From NCBI GenBank assembly GCA_021202635.1, contig JAJQCQ010000091.1:1-57828 (forward strand): a stretch of DNA of 57,828 bases, given 5' to 3'. The notes beneath the pieces were generated by a model. The model was not told the DNA's origin. It saw nothing but the letters and a program-made list of their open reading frames with translations, and ran no database searches. The position numbers were made by a program, and so were the translations under genes. This document shows positions 35,082-44,180 of the stretch, piece after piece (within the stretch, counting starts at the first letter, position 1; each line of letters opens with the position of its first letter). This DNA is from Lachnospiraceae bacterium (GTDB taxonomy: Bacteria > Bacillota > Clostridia > Lachnospirales > Lachnospiraceae).

Positions 35082-36950
35082 TTAAATGGCGAGGCTCTCC
35101 GTATAATACTGTGCCTGCGCATGCCAGAGCTCGTAATATTTGCCGGATTCCTCCGCCAGCAGTTCCTCGTGCGTCCCCTGCTGGATGATAGCGCCTTCGT
35201 GGAAGACGGCGATTTCGTCGCAGAATTTGCAGGAGGAGAGCCGGTGGCTGATATAGATTGCCGTCTTGTCGCCGGAGATATCGTTGAATTTTGAATAAAT
35301 CTCCGCTTCGGCGATTGGGTCAAGGGCGGCGGTCGGCTCATCAAGGATGATAAAGGGCGCGTCCTTATAGAGCGCCCGCGCGATGGCGATTTTCTGCGCT
35401 TCACCGCCGGAAACCTCGATTCCGTCCTCGGTAAAATCCTTGTAGAGCTGGGTCTTCAGCCCGTCCGACAGGGTTTTCAGGCGGTCGTCAAAGCCCGCGT
35501 CGGTCAGGGCTTTTCGAACCTTTGCCTCATCATAGGTCATGCTGCCCGCGACGTTGTTCCCCAACGGCTGGGAAAGCAGCTGGAAGTCCTGGAATACAAC
35601 AGAAAAGATGTCCATGTAATCCCGGTAATTGTATTTGCGGATGTCGATGCCGTTCAGGAGAATCTGCCCCTCCTGCGGGTCATAAAGGCGACAGAGCAGC
35701 TTGATAAAGGTGGTCTTGCCGCTGCCATTCTCCCCCACGATGGCCAGCCGTTTACCGATCTGAAATTTCATGGAAACGTGCCGCAGCGCCCAGTTTTCGC
35801 TCGCCGGGTATTTGAAAGAGACGTCGCGGAATTCGACCTCATACTGCCGGTCTGAACGCTTTTCTGTGGTCAGACTCCCCTGGTACATGGCATTGGGAAG
35901 GTCCAGGTAGGTAAAGATCCGCTCCATGTACCCGGTATTGGTTCTCATTTCGCCGTACACCTGCAAAAGCGCGTAAATATTGCCGCCCATGGCGGTCGCC
36001 GCACCCACATATTGCGTAATGCTGCCCACATCAAATGCGCCGCCCCAGGCCTTGAGACAGGTAAAGGCGTACACAAAGCCGGTAATCAGCATCGAGATAC
36101 CTGCGCCAAGTCCGGCATAGACGCCCATCGGGCCTTTGGCCAGCTTTCCAAACGAGCCGTTTGCGCCAAAGGGGCTTTCCTTCTTCCAGTAGGCGCGGAT
36201 GATTTTCTGCTGGTCGTAGATCCGGATATCTGCGCTCCGCTCCTTTTTAAAGCCAAGATTGCCAAAGTAGGAAAACAAACGGTTTCCAAAGGTGGCCTCC
36301 TCAGAAAGACTGTTCAGATAATTCTCCGATTTTACATAAAATTTCCCCGCCAGAAAACTGACGCCGATCAACACAGCAGCGAACAAAAGCAAAAACAAAG
36401 GATTGTTCAGGATATCCAGCGCGCCGGCGTCCTCCGGCACGAGGGACGTAAAAAGGCTTACCGTCAGCGCAATACCGCCGAGAATGCCTGCCAGGCTGCG
36501 GATGGTTTTCTCAAAAGCGTAAGGAATGCGCCCGAAGCCCCAGCCGGCCCAGTTTTCGATCTGGGAGATCTGCGCCCGCAGATCGTGGATTTCCTGACGG
36601 TCAATGTCCGCGTAATCCATAGAGAACATCTTGCGGCAGTAAAGGATTTCCTTGCGCCCCCACACATCGTCAATCAGAGTTTCCTGACGCTGCTTCAGGA
36701 ATGCATTTGCAAGTGAGAAAAGCCCGGTGACGGCCACGCCGCTAATCACCCATTGCCAGAGAACATCCGCCCGACGGGTGCCGGCGAGCTCCGAGAGAAT
36801 TCTCGCCGAAAAGAATACCGACACGTATGGAAACAGCGCGGAAACGACCGCTCCCAGGGCAATGACCGGAAACAGTCTGTGACTGACCGTGTATAACTCT
36901 TTTACACCGCGCTTATGGGCGGCGATGGTATGCCTGAAATCTCCTTTCAT
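35082..36950 (-). CDS. ABC exporter, membrane + ATPase (second half of pair)
   Basis: A 622-residue fused exporter: about six helices in the first 330 residues, then a nucleotide-binding domain with Walker A IVGENGSGKTTFIKLL, signature EVSGGEAQKIAIARAL, Walker B PFIILDEPTAALD and the His of YISHRLSS. Its ATG overlaps the stop of the partner gene (ATGA), so they form a heterodimer. It is the last gene of the cluster LytTR regulator - kinase - ABC - ABC. Likely substrate: peptide or small toxic compound, judging from the regulator type; this is inference. Confidence 0.92.
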   Translation of the reverse strand: MKGDFRHTIAAHKRGVKELYTVSHRLFPVIALGAVVSALFPYVSVFFSARILSELAGTRRADVLWQWVISGVAVTGLFSLANAFLKQRQETLIDDVWGRKEILYCRKMFSMDYADIDRQEIHDLRAQISQIENWAGWGFGRIPYAFEKTIRSLAGILGGIALTVSLFTSLVPEDAGALDILNNPLFLLLFAAVLIGVSFLAGKFYVKSENYLNSLSEEATFGNRLFSYFGNLGFKKERSADIRIYDQQKIIRAYWKKESPFGANGSFGKLAKGPMGVYAGLGAGISMLITGFVYAFTCLKAWGGAFDVGSITQYVGAATAMGGNIYALLQVYGEMRTNTGYMERIFTYLDLPNAMYQGSLTTEKRSDRQYEVEFRDVSFKYPASENWALRHVSMKFQIGKRLAIVGENGSGKTTFIKLLCRLYDPQEGQILLNGIDIRKYNYRDYMDIFSVVFQDFQLLSQPLGNNVAGSMTYDEAKVRKALTDAGFDDRLKTLSDGLKTQLYKDFTEDGIEVSGGEAQKIAIARALYKDAPFIILDEPTAALDPIAEAEIYSKFNDISGDKTAIYISHRLSSCKFCDEIAVFHEGAIIQQGTHEELLAEESGKYYELWHAQAQYYTESLAI

Positions 36951-38764
36951 CAGAATTCCCTCCCCTCTTGATAATATCGGCTCTGAACTTCAAAAAGCTT
37001 TGCGTATTCCCCGCCAAGCGCCAGCAGGCTTTCATGGGTGCCTTCTTCCGCAATCCGTCCGTCCGCCAGGAAAAGAATCCGGTCGCAGAAGCGGGTGGAG
37101 GCCAGTCGGTGTGAGATAAACACCGAAGTCTTCTCTCGGGTCATATCGTTGTATTTCTGGTAAATATCATTTTCCGCGATGGGGTCGAGCGCGGCGGTCG
37201 GCTCATCGAGCATCAGCAGGGGCGCGTCCTTATAGAGCGCTCTCGCAAGCATCAGCCGCTGCGTCTGACCGCCGGAAAACAGCACGCCGTCCAGAAAGAC
37301 ATCTCTGCCGGTGTGTGTATCCAGCCCTTTGGGCAATTCCTGAATTGCTTTTTTCAGCCCCGCTTTTTCCAGGGAATCCCAGACCCGGTCCATATCAATG
37401 TTTTCCGTCGTCATCGCGACGTTTTCCGCAACGGTGACATCCAGGAGCGAATATTCCTGGAAAACCGCGCTGATTTGTGCGTAATACGCGCTGCGGTTGA
37501 AGGTGCGGATATCCGCTCCATTCAGCAGTACCCGGCCTTCAGTCGGATCAAAGAGACCGCACAGCAGACGCACCAGGGTGGTTTTGCCTGCGCCGTTCAG
37601 GCCGACAATCGCCAGCTTTTCACCGGGATGAATCACGAGATTGATGTCATGCAGCGTGTCATTTTCTGCGCCCGGATAGCGGTAGGAGACATGCTCCAGC
37701 TTCAATTCCCAGGCATCCGCGCATGGAAACGCCACCTCCTCACCCTCTTCAAAGCGAAACGGCTCCGGGTATTCGAGAAATTCCCGCACAGAGCTGATGT
37801 CGAGGCTGTCCTTATGCATCCGTGCCATATCATTTAAAATGCCCATCACCCAGGAGGAAAACGTAGTCACTGCTCCAAAGTACAGGACAAAGGAAGAAAC
37901 AGATATCCCCTCCTGCAAAGCCAGATGGATCAGATACAGATAGGCGATGCCGTTTCGCGCCATGGTCATCGCGGCTTCCGTCACACTCGCCACGAGACGT
38001 TTTTTCTCCACCCCCAGACGCCAGTCCAGGTAAGCGTTATGTACATCGTCCAGCAGGTCATTCAGCCAAGTCTGCAGGCCAAAGATGCGAATATCCTTCG
38101 CGAGGACCACCGACTGGGATTTGTCGCGGATATATCGTTTTTTTGCGTAATATGTGGATTCTTCTTTCCAGTGCTCATATTCCCAGCTGCTCGCGTAGCG
38201 GGATGCCAGAAAGCCCACCAGGCAGGTGGCGAAAACTATGGCCGTCAGAGCGGGATGCAGGCCAGACAGAATCGACAGGCAGACCAGGAAGCCGCCAATA
38301 TTTTTCAGAAGATTCGTCAGCCCCTGCCAGATGTATTCCGTTGCTTCCTGATTGCTACTTGTGGCACTGGCTGCCTTTTCCCGCAGCCGGACAAAATCGG
38401 CATCCAGTGTATTGGAAAACGAAGTGGTGTTACACTTGTCAGCCAGCATACCGATGATAGCAGAGCGGACGTCGACGCGGGGATACATGGCGTAGGTATC
38501 CAGGTAGCCTTTCACTCCCTGTGTCACAAACAGCGCCGCAGTAAAAAACAAAATAGTGGTAAGAAGGCTTCCCAATGGAACGTGTGTCTCCACAGCCTTC
38601 AATATTTCCGGCGCAATGTAGAGTTGTGCCGCGTTATACAGGATCTCCATCAGAGCCGTGAGGATGCAGATCAGAAGAACGCGCCGCCGCACCCTCCAGG
38701 CGATTCTTACCATCCATCCGACATTCTGCGCAATGCCATATTTTGGCTTTGTTTTTGCTTCCAT
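36950..38764 (-). CDS. ABC exporter, membrane + ATPase (first half of pair)
   Basis: A 604-residue fused exporter with an N-terminal six-helix domain and a nucleotide-binding domain: Walker A IVGLNGAGKTTLVRLL, signature LFSGGQTQRLMLARAL, Walker B PLLMLDEPTAALD and switch His in FISHRLAS. Both halves keep canonical catalytic Glu residues. It overlaps the next gene by one base in an ATGA junction. Upstream, a strong intrinsic terminator (38825-38849) separates it from the kinase gene, so expression may rely on read-through or a separate promoter. Confidence 0.92.
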   Translation of the reverse strand: MEAKTKPKYGIAQNVGWMVRIAWRVRRRVLLICILTALMEILYNAAQLYIAPEILKAVETHVPLGSLLTTILFFTAALFVTQGVKGYLDTYAMYPRVDVRSAIIGMLADKCNTTSFSNTLDADFVRLREKAASATSSNQEATEYIWQGLTNLLKNIGGFLVCLSILSGLHPALTAIVFATCLVGFLASRYASSWEYEHWKEESTYYAKKRYIRDKSQSVVLAKDIRIFGLQTWLNDLLDDVHNAYLDWRLGVEKKRLVASVTEAAMTMARNGIAYLYLIHLALQEGISVSSFVLYFGAVTTFSSWVMGILNDMARMHKDSLDISSVREFLEYPEPFRFEEGEEVAFPCADAWELKLEHVSYRYPGAENDTLHDINLVIHPGEKLAIVGLNGAGKTTLVRLLCGLFDPTEGRVLLNGADIRTFNRSAYYAQISAVFQEYSLLDVTVAENVAMTTENIDMDRVWDSLEKAGLKKAIQELPKGLDTHTGRDVFLDGVLFSGGQTQRLMLARALYKDAPLLMLDEPTAALDPIAENDIYQKYNDMTREKTSVFISHRLASTRFCDRILFLADGRIAEEGTHESLLALGGEYAKLFEVQSRYYQEGREF

Positions 38765-38824
38765 ACTCCATCCATCTCCTTACGCGATACGTTTTTATAG
38801 CTACGGACATCATAACACAAAAAA

Positions 38825-38849
38825 TCATCCCCGCACACTTCGGGGATGA
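38825..38849 (-). terminator. Intrinsic terminator between kinase and ABC genes
   Basis: On the minus strand TCATCCCCG (38849-38841), loop AAGTGTG, CGGGGATGA (38833-38825), then six T (38824-38819). A second copy of GGGGATGAAT (38863-38872) lies 21 bp from the one in the stem (38842-38851). This could be an alternative 5' arm or one of two direct-repeat binding sites. It may attenuate the ABC genes. Confidence 0.75.
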
Positions 38850-38881
38850 ATCGTCAAAATCGGGGGATGAATGGTAAAGCT

Positions 38882-39544
38882 TTACGTCTGCGGAATCAGG
38901 ATTTCCGTGGTAAAGGCTCCGTCCTCGCTGTTGCGGCTCAGGTAGCCGTCCAGGCGTTCTACGATGTTATCGATGCGAACCAGTCCAAATCCGTGGCCGT
39001 CCCCTTTATTCGTCCGAAACCTTCCGTTGATCTTTTCCAGCTTTTTCCCCGCCGTAAAATTTGTAAAAGAAATGTAGAACTGCGTTCCCTTCATATCCAT
39101 ATAGACCCGGATGAGCCGCTCCTCCTCCGGCAATGCCAGGCTGGCCTCGATCGCGTTATCAAAGAGATTTCCAATGATGCAGCACAGATCAATCTCTGAC
39201 ATACGAAGCTTCACCGGAATGTGCGCGTCACAGTGAACCGTAATTGCACGGGACCTGGCCAGTGAAATTTTGCTGTTTAAGATGGCGTCGGCCATGGAAT
39301 TCCCTGTCTTCACCACCGTATCCACGGTATTTAAATCCGTATCCAGCTCATCCAGATAGGCTTTGATCCCCTCCATATCCCCATTAGACGCCAGCACCTT
39401 CATCGTCTGAATGTGATTCCGGTAATCATGCCGCCATCCGCGCATCTGGCGATACATATTGTCAACCTCCCGGTAATGGGTCTCGATCAGCTCCCGCTGA
39501 TAAGCCGCAATCCGCTTATCGATCTGTTTTGAAAAAAAAGACAT
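38882..39544 (-). CDS. Soluble GHKL sensor kinase
   Basis: A 220-residue kinase without any transmembrane helix. An N-terminal coiled-coil-like segment is followed by the phosphoacceptor motif RGWRHDYRNHIQTM (His of HDYRNH) and a GHKL ATPase domain (HATPase_c_5 type) with GNLFDNAIEAS and GFGLVRIDNI. Start 39544 has GGAAGGA at a good distance; the ATG at 39559 does not. The AgrC/LytS-type kinases usually have an N-terminal membrane sensor; its absence here means the signal is sensed in the cytoplasm or through a partner. The regulator gene ends 26 bp upstream of this start. Confidence 0.87.
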   Translation of the reverse strand: MSFFSKQIDKRIAAYQRELIETHYREVDNMYRQMRGWRHDYRNHIQTMKVLASNGDMEGIKAYLDELDTDLNTVDTVVKTGNSMADAILNSKISLARSRAITVHCDAHIPVKLRMSEIDLCCIIGNLFDNAIEASLALPEEERLIRVYMDMKGTQFYISFTNFTAGKKLEKINGRFRTNKGDGHGFGLVRIDNIVERLDGYLSRNSEDGAFTTEILIPQT

Positions 39545-39570
39545 GACCGTTCCTTCCATTCCTCTGCAGC

Positions 39571-40266
39571 CTATGTAAACTGAATAATCGCGCGGTTAAG
39601 CGGCTCATAAGCGCCCCTTGGCAGAGGAAGAACCGTTCCGTCAGACAGGGTCACTTCTTTTCTGGTGACACGCCGGATACACTCCAGGTTCAGGATCAGA
39701 CTCCGCCCTGTCCGCGCAAACCGCTGGTCGAGCTCCTTTTCAAATTCGCCCAGCGGCCGTTTCATGGCATATTCCTTCTTCGCATGGATGGTCACGTAAT
39801 TCAGCCGCACATCCAGATAGCGAATCTCGTAAAATGGGATACGCACCATTTCCCCGCCCATTTCCAGGTTGAGACATCTTTCATTCTGTTTCCGTTTTTC
39901 CAGCGCCCGATCCAGCACAGAAAACAGCTTCCCGACATTCACAGGCTTTATCAGATAATGAAGCGCCGCAACCTCGTAGCCCTCGGCAATATAGTCCGAA
40001 TAACCCGTGACAAAAACAATCTGCATCGCCTCATTCTCTTTGCGAATGGCCTTAGCCATCGTCACTCCGTCCATCTGGCCCATCTCAATATCCAGAATAA
40101 GAATATCCCACCTTTTGTCTTCCGCATACTGAAACAAAAAGCTTTCTGCCGAAGAAAAGACCTGCGTATAGATCTCAGCCGGCCGCGCCGCAACCCAGGC
40201 TTTCACCTGATTTTCGACAAATTCCGCATCTGCGCTGCTGTCATCGCAGATTGCAATTCGAACCAT
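39571..40266 (-). CDS. LytTR response regulator
   Basis: A 231-residue regulator. The receiver domain has the acidic pair in AICDDS, the phosphoacceptor Asp in LILDIEMGQMDG and the Lys in YLIKPV. The C-terminal LytTR DNA-binding domain shows IRYLDVRLNYVTIHAK and FARTGRSLILNLECI. I start at 40266 because GGAAAGGG precedes it. It pairs with the following kinase. LytTR/AgrA-type regulators often control peptide production, export or competence; the adjacent ABC pair is the likely target. Confidence 0.92.
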   Translation of the reverse strand: MVRIAICDDSSADAEFVENQVKAWVAARPAEIYTQVFSSAESFLFQYAEDKRWDILILDIEMGQMDGVTMAKAIRKENEAMQIVFVTGYSDYIAEGYEVAALHYLIKPVNVGKLFSVLDRALEKRKQNERCLNLEMGGEMVRIPFYEIRYLDVRLNYVTIHAKKEYAMKRPLGEFEKELDQRFARTGRSLILNLECIRRVTRKEVTLSDGTVLPLPRGAYEPLNRAIIQFT

Positions 40267-40302
40267 TGATCTTTCCCTTTCCATACCATATTCTGATCTT
40301 TC

Positions 40303-40429
40303 GTAACTATTCAGAACAGCCTTTCACAGGTAAACCTGCACATCTCCGCTTCGCTCCGGCCGGTGCTAAACGAGCGCCACTGGCGCTCAGCACCTGTCTT
40401 TTCTTTTCGATGCTGTTCTGAACTGTTAC
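40303..40429. mobile_element. MITE-like element, 127 bp
   Basis: Ends GTAACTATTCAGAACAGC and GCTGTTCTGAACTGTTAC match as inverted repeats at 16 of 18 positions. Inside are CTCCGCTTCG (also in copy 1 at 9298, inverted) and a perfect hairpin GAGCGCCA-C-TGGCGCTC. No clear target duplication (flanks GATCTTTC and CAAATATA). It lies between the regulator gene and the pseudouridine synthase gene. Confidence 0.75.
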
Positions 40430-40439
40430 CAAATATATA

Positions 40440-41180
40440 CTACACCATCTGCAAAGTTTCAACGCGAACGGCTTCCCCTTTTTTCAAAGACATCGGCAGC
40501 ACCAGCGTTCCAAATGTCAGCCGTTTCAAATAAATCACTTCACTTCCCACTGCGTGAAACATCCGCTTTACCTGATGATATCGTCCCTCCTGGATCGTTA
40601 ACAGAGCCACTCGCCCCACATCCGCACATGCACAGTATTCTTCCGGCAAATAGGCGAGCTCCGGACTCCCACCGTCACAAATCACAAGCCTGGCCGGAAG
40701 TGTCGGCGTATCATCACCGATCTCCACCCCCGCAGAAAAGGAAGCAATATACGCCTTTTCGGCAGGGTGGTCGAGCACGGCCAGATACATTTTATCCACG
40801 TGCCTGCGCGGGGAAAGCATGCGGTGCGCCATTTCTCCATCATTGGTAATCAGAAGCAGCCCTTCCGTGTCCTTGTCCAGCCTGCCCACCGGGAACAGAT
40901 CCCTGTTTTGCGGCACAAGCTCCATCACCGTTGGAAAACGGTCATCCCTTACCGCGCAGACATAGCCGGCCGGCTTATGCAGCATATAGGTTACGAAACC
41001 GCGCGCCGCCACAATGGTCCCATTTACGGCAATCTCATCTGCATCCGGAGTAATCTTTATTTCCGGTTTGGCAGCACAGACTCCGTTGATACTGACTGCT
41101 TTTCTTTTTATGAGATTCTTTACTTCACTCCTCGTCCCAATCCCGGCATCTGCCAGAAATTTATCCAGCCGTATCTGCAT
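40440..41180 (-). CDS. rsuA: RsuA-type 16S rRNA pseudouridine synthase
   Basis: A 246-residue protein with an N-terminal S4 RNA-binding domain (IRLDKFLADAGIGTRSEVKN) and the RsuA/RluB/E/F catalytic domain. The catalytic Asp lies in VGRLDKDTEGLLLITNDG, and QEGRYHQVKRMFHAVGSEV is the typical C-terminal motif. RsuA modifies U516 of 16S rRNA in E. coli; RluB/E/F-like activity on 23S rRNA is an alternative. It stands alone, with an inverted-repeat element 10 bp beyond its 3' end. Confidence 0.9.
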   Translation of the reverse strand: MQIRLDKFLADAGIGTRSEVKNLIKRKAVSINGVCAAKPEIKITPDADEIAVNGTIVAARGFVTYMLHKPAGYVCAVRDDRFPTVMELVPQNRDLFPVGRLDKDTEGLLLITNDGEMAHRMLSPRRHVDKMYLAVLDHPAEKAYIASFSAGVEIGDDTPTLPARLVICDGGSPELAYLPEEYCACADVGRVALLTIQEGRYHQVKRMFHAVGSEVIYLKRLTFGTLVLPMSLKKGEAVRVETLQMV

Positions 41181-41273
41181 AGGTCTCTCTCCGGGTCTTG
41201 CCCGTTTAGCATGAGCAGCGCCCGCAACGATTCCAGAGCCGGCGCTTGTTTTTCCTGAACTCTTTTAGGCTTA

Positions 41274-42059
41274 TTAATAGCCGCATATACTGTCAGGATC
41301 TATTTCCTCTATCTTCAGTGCGTATTTTGCCGCCATTCGCATTGCACGCTCATAGACCCCCTGTTCGCAAATCTGCGATGGATTGTGCGCGTCAACACCC
41401 AGCACGACCCGATTCCCTGTCCGACCCACGATCTGCCAGAAGCGCTCTGCGGGATAATGGCGGTGCTGCAAAAGTCCCTGAAGGTTTATTTCCAGCGGAA
41501 TACGAAGATCGTACAAAGCCTCGCAGAGGCGCGTCATTTCCTGCTCGTACACACCATCTGTCCCCTCATAATTGATCAGATCCGGATGAGCCAGATAGAG
41601 AAACGCTCCGGTCTCCATCCCGGCGATAACCGTATCGACATATTCTTTCAGAAAGTCATCGTTTTTTGTCGGTGCGCCGGTATAGGTCCCGTCTGATTCA
41701 CGTCCCAGGAAATGCTGTCCCATGATCAGATAGTCCCCGTTTACACGATGCAGCATCGCCATCTGTGCATCGAAAAATTCGGGCGTGTACTCTGCTTCAA
41801 AACCCGCCAGCAGGCGGATTGTCCCCTCATATTCACGCGCCAGCGAGCGGATCGTTTGCACATATTCATCCGCCTGCTCCATATCCATGCGGATCGTTGA
41901 AACATAACCGTCCGTAAACGGGCAGGGAATATGGTCCGCAAAACCAAGGACCTCCATCCCCATGGATATCGCTGCTTCAATATACTCTCGTTCCGTACCC
42001 ACTGCATGTTTGCAGCGGGTGGTATGTGTGTGATAGTTTGTTTTCATATAGTGATTCAT
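41274..42059 (-). CDS. PHP-domain histidinol-phosphatase
   Basis: A 261-residue PHP phosphatase. The metal-binding HTH motif is seen in NYHTHTTRCKHA, followed by GFADHIPCPF, GFEAEYTPE, GQHFLG, YLAHPDLINYEG and the final GVDAHNP. All metal ligands expected of HisK/HisJ-type enzymes are visible. The start at 42059 follows GAGGA. No other his genes are nearby, so histidine synthesis is likely but a general sugar-phosphate phosphatase role is possible. It lies 8 bp after the YhhN-like gene. Confidence 0.88.
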   Translation of the reverse strand: MNHYMKTNYHTHTTRCKHAVGTEREYIEAAISMGMEVLGFADHIPCPFTDGYVSTIRMDMEQADEYVQTIRSLAREYEGTIRLLAGFEAEYTPEFFDAQMAMLHRVNGDYLIMGQHFLGRESDGTYTGAPTKNDDFLKEYVDTVIAGMETGAFLYLAHPDLINYEGTDGVYEQEMTRLCEALYDLRIPLEINLQGLLQHRHYPAERFWQIVGRTGNRVVLGVDAHNPSQICEQGVYERAMRMAAKYALKIEEIDPDSICGY

Positions 42060-42067
42060 TTTCTTCC

Positions 42068-42763
42068 TCATCCAATCCACAAAACAGCCGAAGCAATCAG
42101 ATACTGGCCGATATAGTAAAGCACGTAATTGACCGCAAGAGCCACTGGCCTGTTTTTTCCTTCTCCAAAATAAATAACAGAAAGTACCAGATCTGACAAA
42201 AGGAAAAACACGCCTCCAATCCCCATAACCAGTAAACCCAGATTACGCAAAAGAATCGCACAGGCTACTGTATATACTGCCATAAAAAACAAAATTGCGC
42301 CATATACAGCCGATATTGCCTTATATTTACCATATTGAAGATGCATCGGCTTCTCTCCGATGTATATGAACGCGAGCGCTGCAAGTGCACCAATCACGCC
42401 TGCCACAAAAGCTTCTGTCCGGAAGCCCGCAACGGATGTTACCGCCGCAAGATAGAAAAAATGCCCGACAAGAAACACAAGAAATCCCATCATCGTCCAT
42501 GCTTCGGCATCTTCCGGATATAAGCCCTTCAGTTCCAGCCAGATATCCCCCATCAGACCCAGCAGCAGCCCGCCGCCGACAAATAACGCGAACTGAAAAT
42601 GTCTCCCTTCCGTCAGCGCCGCCACTCCCAGTGTCGTCAGAAAAAAGAAACTGGTGAAAGACTTAAGAACGACAGCCTGCCAGCTCGGACCACGCAGCCG
42701 CGTGAGAATCATCAGAACCAGATACACCAATCCAACCACCAGCATTGCAATGTACATCATCAT
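42068..42763 (-). CDS. YhhN/TMEM86-like membrane protein (lysoplasmalogenase family)
   Basis: About 231 residues and roughly eight transmembrane helices with loops typical of YhhN: GLMGDIWLEL, FLVGHFFYLAA, VYGAILFFMA and a C-terminal YYIGQYLIA. Family members cleave the vinyl-ether bond of lysoplasmalogens, and plasmalogens occur in anaerobic Clostridia. I choose ATG at 42763 with AAAGGA upstream; an in-frame TTG at 42790 is possible. It is 8 bp ahead of the PHP gene, so both are probably co-transcribed. Confidence 0.82.
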   Translation of the reverse strand: MMMYIAMLVVGLVYLVLMILTRLRGPSWQAVVLKSFTSFFFLTTLGVAALTEGRHFQFALFVGGGLLLGLMGDIWLELKGLYPEDAEAWTMMGFLVFLVGHFFYLAAVTSVAGFRTEAFVAGVIGALAALAFIYIGEKPMHLQYGKYKAISAVYGAILFFMAVYTVACAILLRNLGLLVMGIGGVFFLLSDLVLSVIYFGEGKNRPVALAVNYVLYYIGQYLIASAVLWIG

Positions 42764-42944
42764 AAAGGCAGCATCCTTTCTTCTTTTCAACGCAAATATA
42801 AGTCACATCATCCTCTTATATGCGGGGATGATATAAATTCGGCCTTTGCCTTTTCAATCGATCTCATTATACTACTCGAATCTGCACATGAAAACCCGGC
42901 AAATATCTTAAAATGCACAAAATCTCCTCGCTCCTCTTCCTTTT

Positions 42945-43934
42945 CTAAGGATTGCATCTCTGGCACGGTGCGTATCCCATAGCGATAACACTTTCCCGGT
43001 CTCCGGTATATTCCAGTTTGTTTTTCTCACTCATATCTTCTACACTGGAGCAGGCCGGATCGTGAAATTTCATCGTGTTCGTGTTTAAAATATAGGTCGT
43101 TTCCTCTGTCTCACCGGCCGCACGCGCAGATGCGGAAGCATCGTCCTCAATCCAGCTCTCCCCAGTCGCATAATCAATTCCGATCCCCGGCTGCACATTA
43201 TAGCAATAGACATTGAACAGAACACCTGCTCCTTCATCTTCTACAGACATCGCCTCCATCTGTACTCCGGACGCGACCAGATTCTCACCTTCAAATATCG
43301 GTGTCACACGATAAAGCACATGGTTCCCGGTCTCGTAAATATACTCCGCCACCAGATTCTCAAAAGGCAGCATTCCCTCTGTATTCAGATAGCGCGTCCC
43401 CGTGATCAGGTTCTGCTCATTCGCATTCTCCGCAGTCAGCTTGTAGGCAATCAGATGGCAGCGATTATAAAGAGATTCCCCGTCAATTCCCTCATATTGT
43501 ACCGAATGCCAGCCGGTCGGGTGGATGGAACTGATGTCGCCGCGCTCCCCGGTCGGCATCAGGTCCGTACCCAGATTTGCCAGAGCCACACCGCAGCGCC
43601 CCAGCGAATCCAGCTCGCTGTAGCGCTCAAATGACTCTGTGCTTATATCCAAATCCGAAAAGTCCGGAACGTTTCCTTTCACCTCTGTATAGGGCGAACC
43701 GGAATAAGCCGGGATGTCTGCAAGAATCTGGTCTGTGCCGGAAGAAATCATATCCGAACCAGAATCCCCGTCTGCGGAAGCAGGATCCTCTAATGAGACT
43801 GAAACACAGCCGCTCTGCTCTGAGGCTGCCGCCCCGACTGGCAGTATGCCCTGCCAGTGATCCGCGTCCGTCCTGAAAAAGACCAGCATAAGTGCCAGAA
43901 GCAGGTGCAAAAACAGTTTCCTTCTGTATTTCAT
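42945..43934 (-). CDS. Secreted DNA/RNA non-specific endonuclease
   Basis: A 329-residue exported protein. An N-terminal signal-type hydrophobic segment (LFLHLLLALMLVFF) is followed by a Ser/Asp-rich linker. The Endonuclease_NS_2-like domain contains the catalytic His region NRCHLIAYKLTAENANEQN and TGTRYLNTEGMLPFEN. The C-terminus (NTMKFHDPACSSVEDMSEKN, then YAPCQRCNP) resembles an Ada-type metal-binding module found at the end of such nucleases. A good promoter with a LexA-like box lies upstream. Role: extracellular nucleic acid digestion or competition. Confidence 0.87.
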   Translation of the reverse strand: MKYRRKLFLHLLLALMLVFFRTDADHWQGILPVGAAASEQSGCVSVSLEDPASADGDSGSDMISSGTDQILADIPAYSGSPYTEVKGNVPDFSDLDISTESFERYSELDSLGRCGVALANLGTDLMPTGERGDISSIHPTGWHSVQYEGIDGESLYNRCHLIAYKLTAENANEQNLITGTRYLNTEGMLPFENLVAEYIYETGNHVLYRVTPIFEGENLVASGVQMEAMSVEDEGAGVLFNVYCYNVQPGIGIDYATGESWIEDDASASARAAGETEETTYILNTNTMKFHDPACSSVEDMSEKNKLEYTGDRESVIAMGYAPCQRCNP

Positions 43935-43955
43935 CAGTCAGCCCTCCGCGCATTC

Positions 43956-44004
43956 CAAACGTTTGTTCGTTTTTTATTATAATAGACGCCCTGCTGTTTT
44001 TCAA
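43956..44004 (-). promoter_or_regulatory. Nuclease promoter with LexA-like box
   Basis: Minus strand TTGAAA (44004-43999), 17-bp spacer, TATAAT (43981-43976). Directly downstream, at the predicted start, is CGAACAAACGTTTG (43969-43956), matching the Firmicutes LexA consensus CGAACRNRYGTTYC at 13 of 14 positions. LexA control is inferred. Confidence 0.6.
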
Positions 44005-44009
44005 GAGAA

Positions 44010-44056
44010 AAAACGGAAAAAGCCGCAATCTCTGAAATACTCAGAAACTGCGGCTT
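44010..44056 (-). terminator. Terminator after rubrerythrin
   Basis: AGCCGCA (44021-44027) pairs with TGCGGCT (44049-44055), with an inner TCTGA/TCAGA; on the minus strand it is followed by TTTTTCCGTTTTTTC. It ends the perR-rubrerythrin transcript. Confidence 0.75.
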
Positions 44057-44180
44057 CATTCCATCGTTTTACATAAAACCATGCTCCCGTATCAGGCAGA
44101 CCGGCCAAAGCCCCTGCACATCTGCCAAACGTCATGCCCGGCCTTCACAGCTCCATGTACATAATATGCCTGCAACCGAA

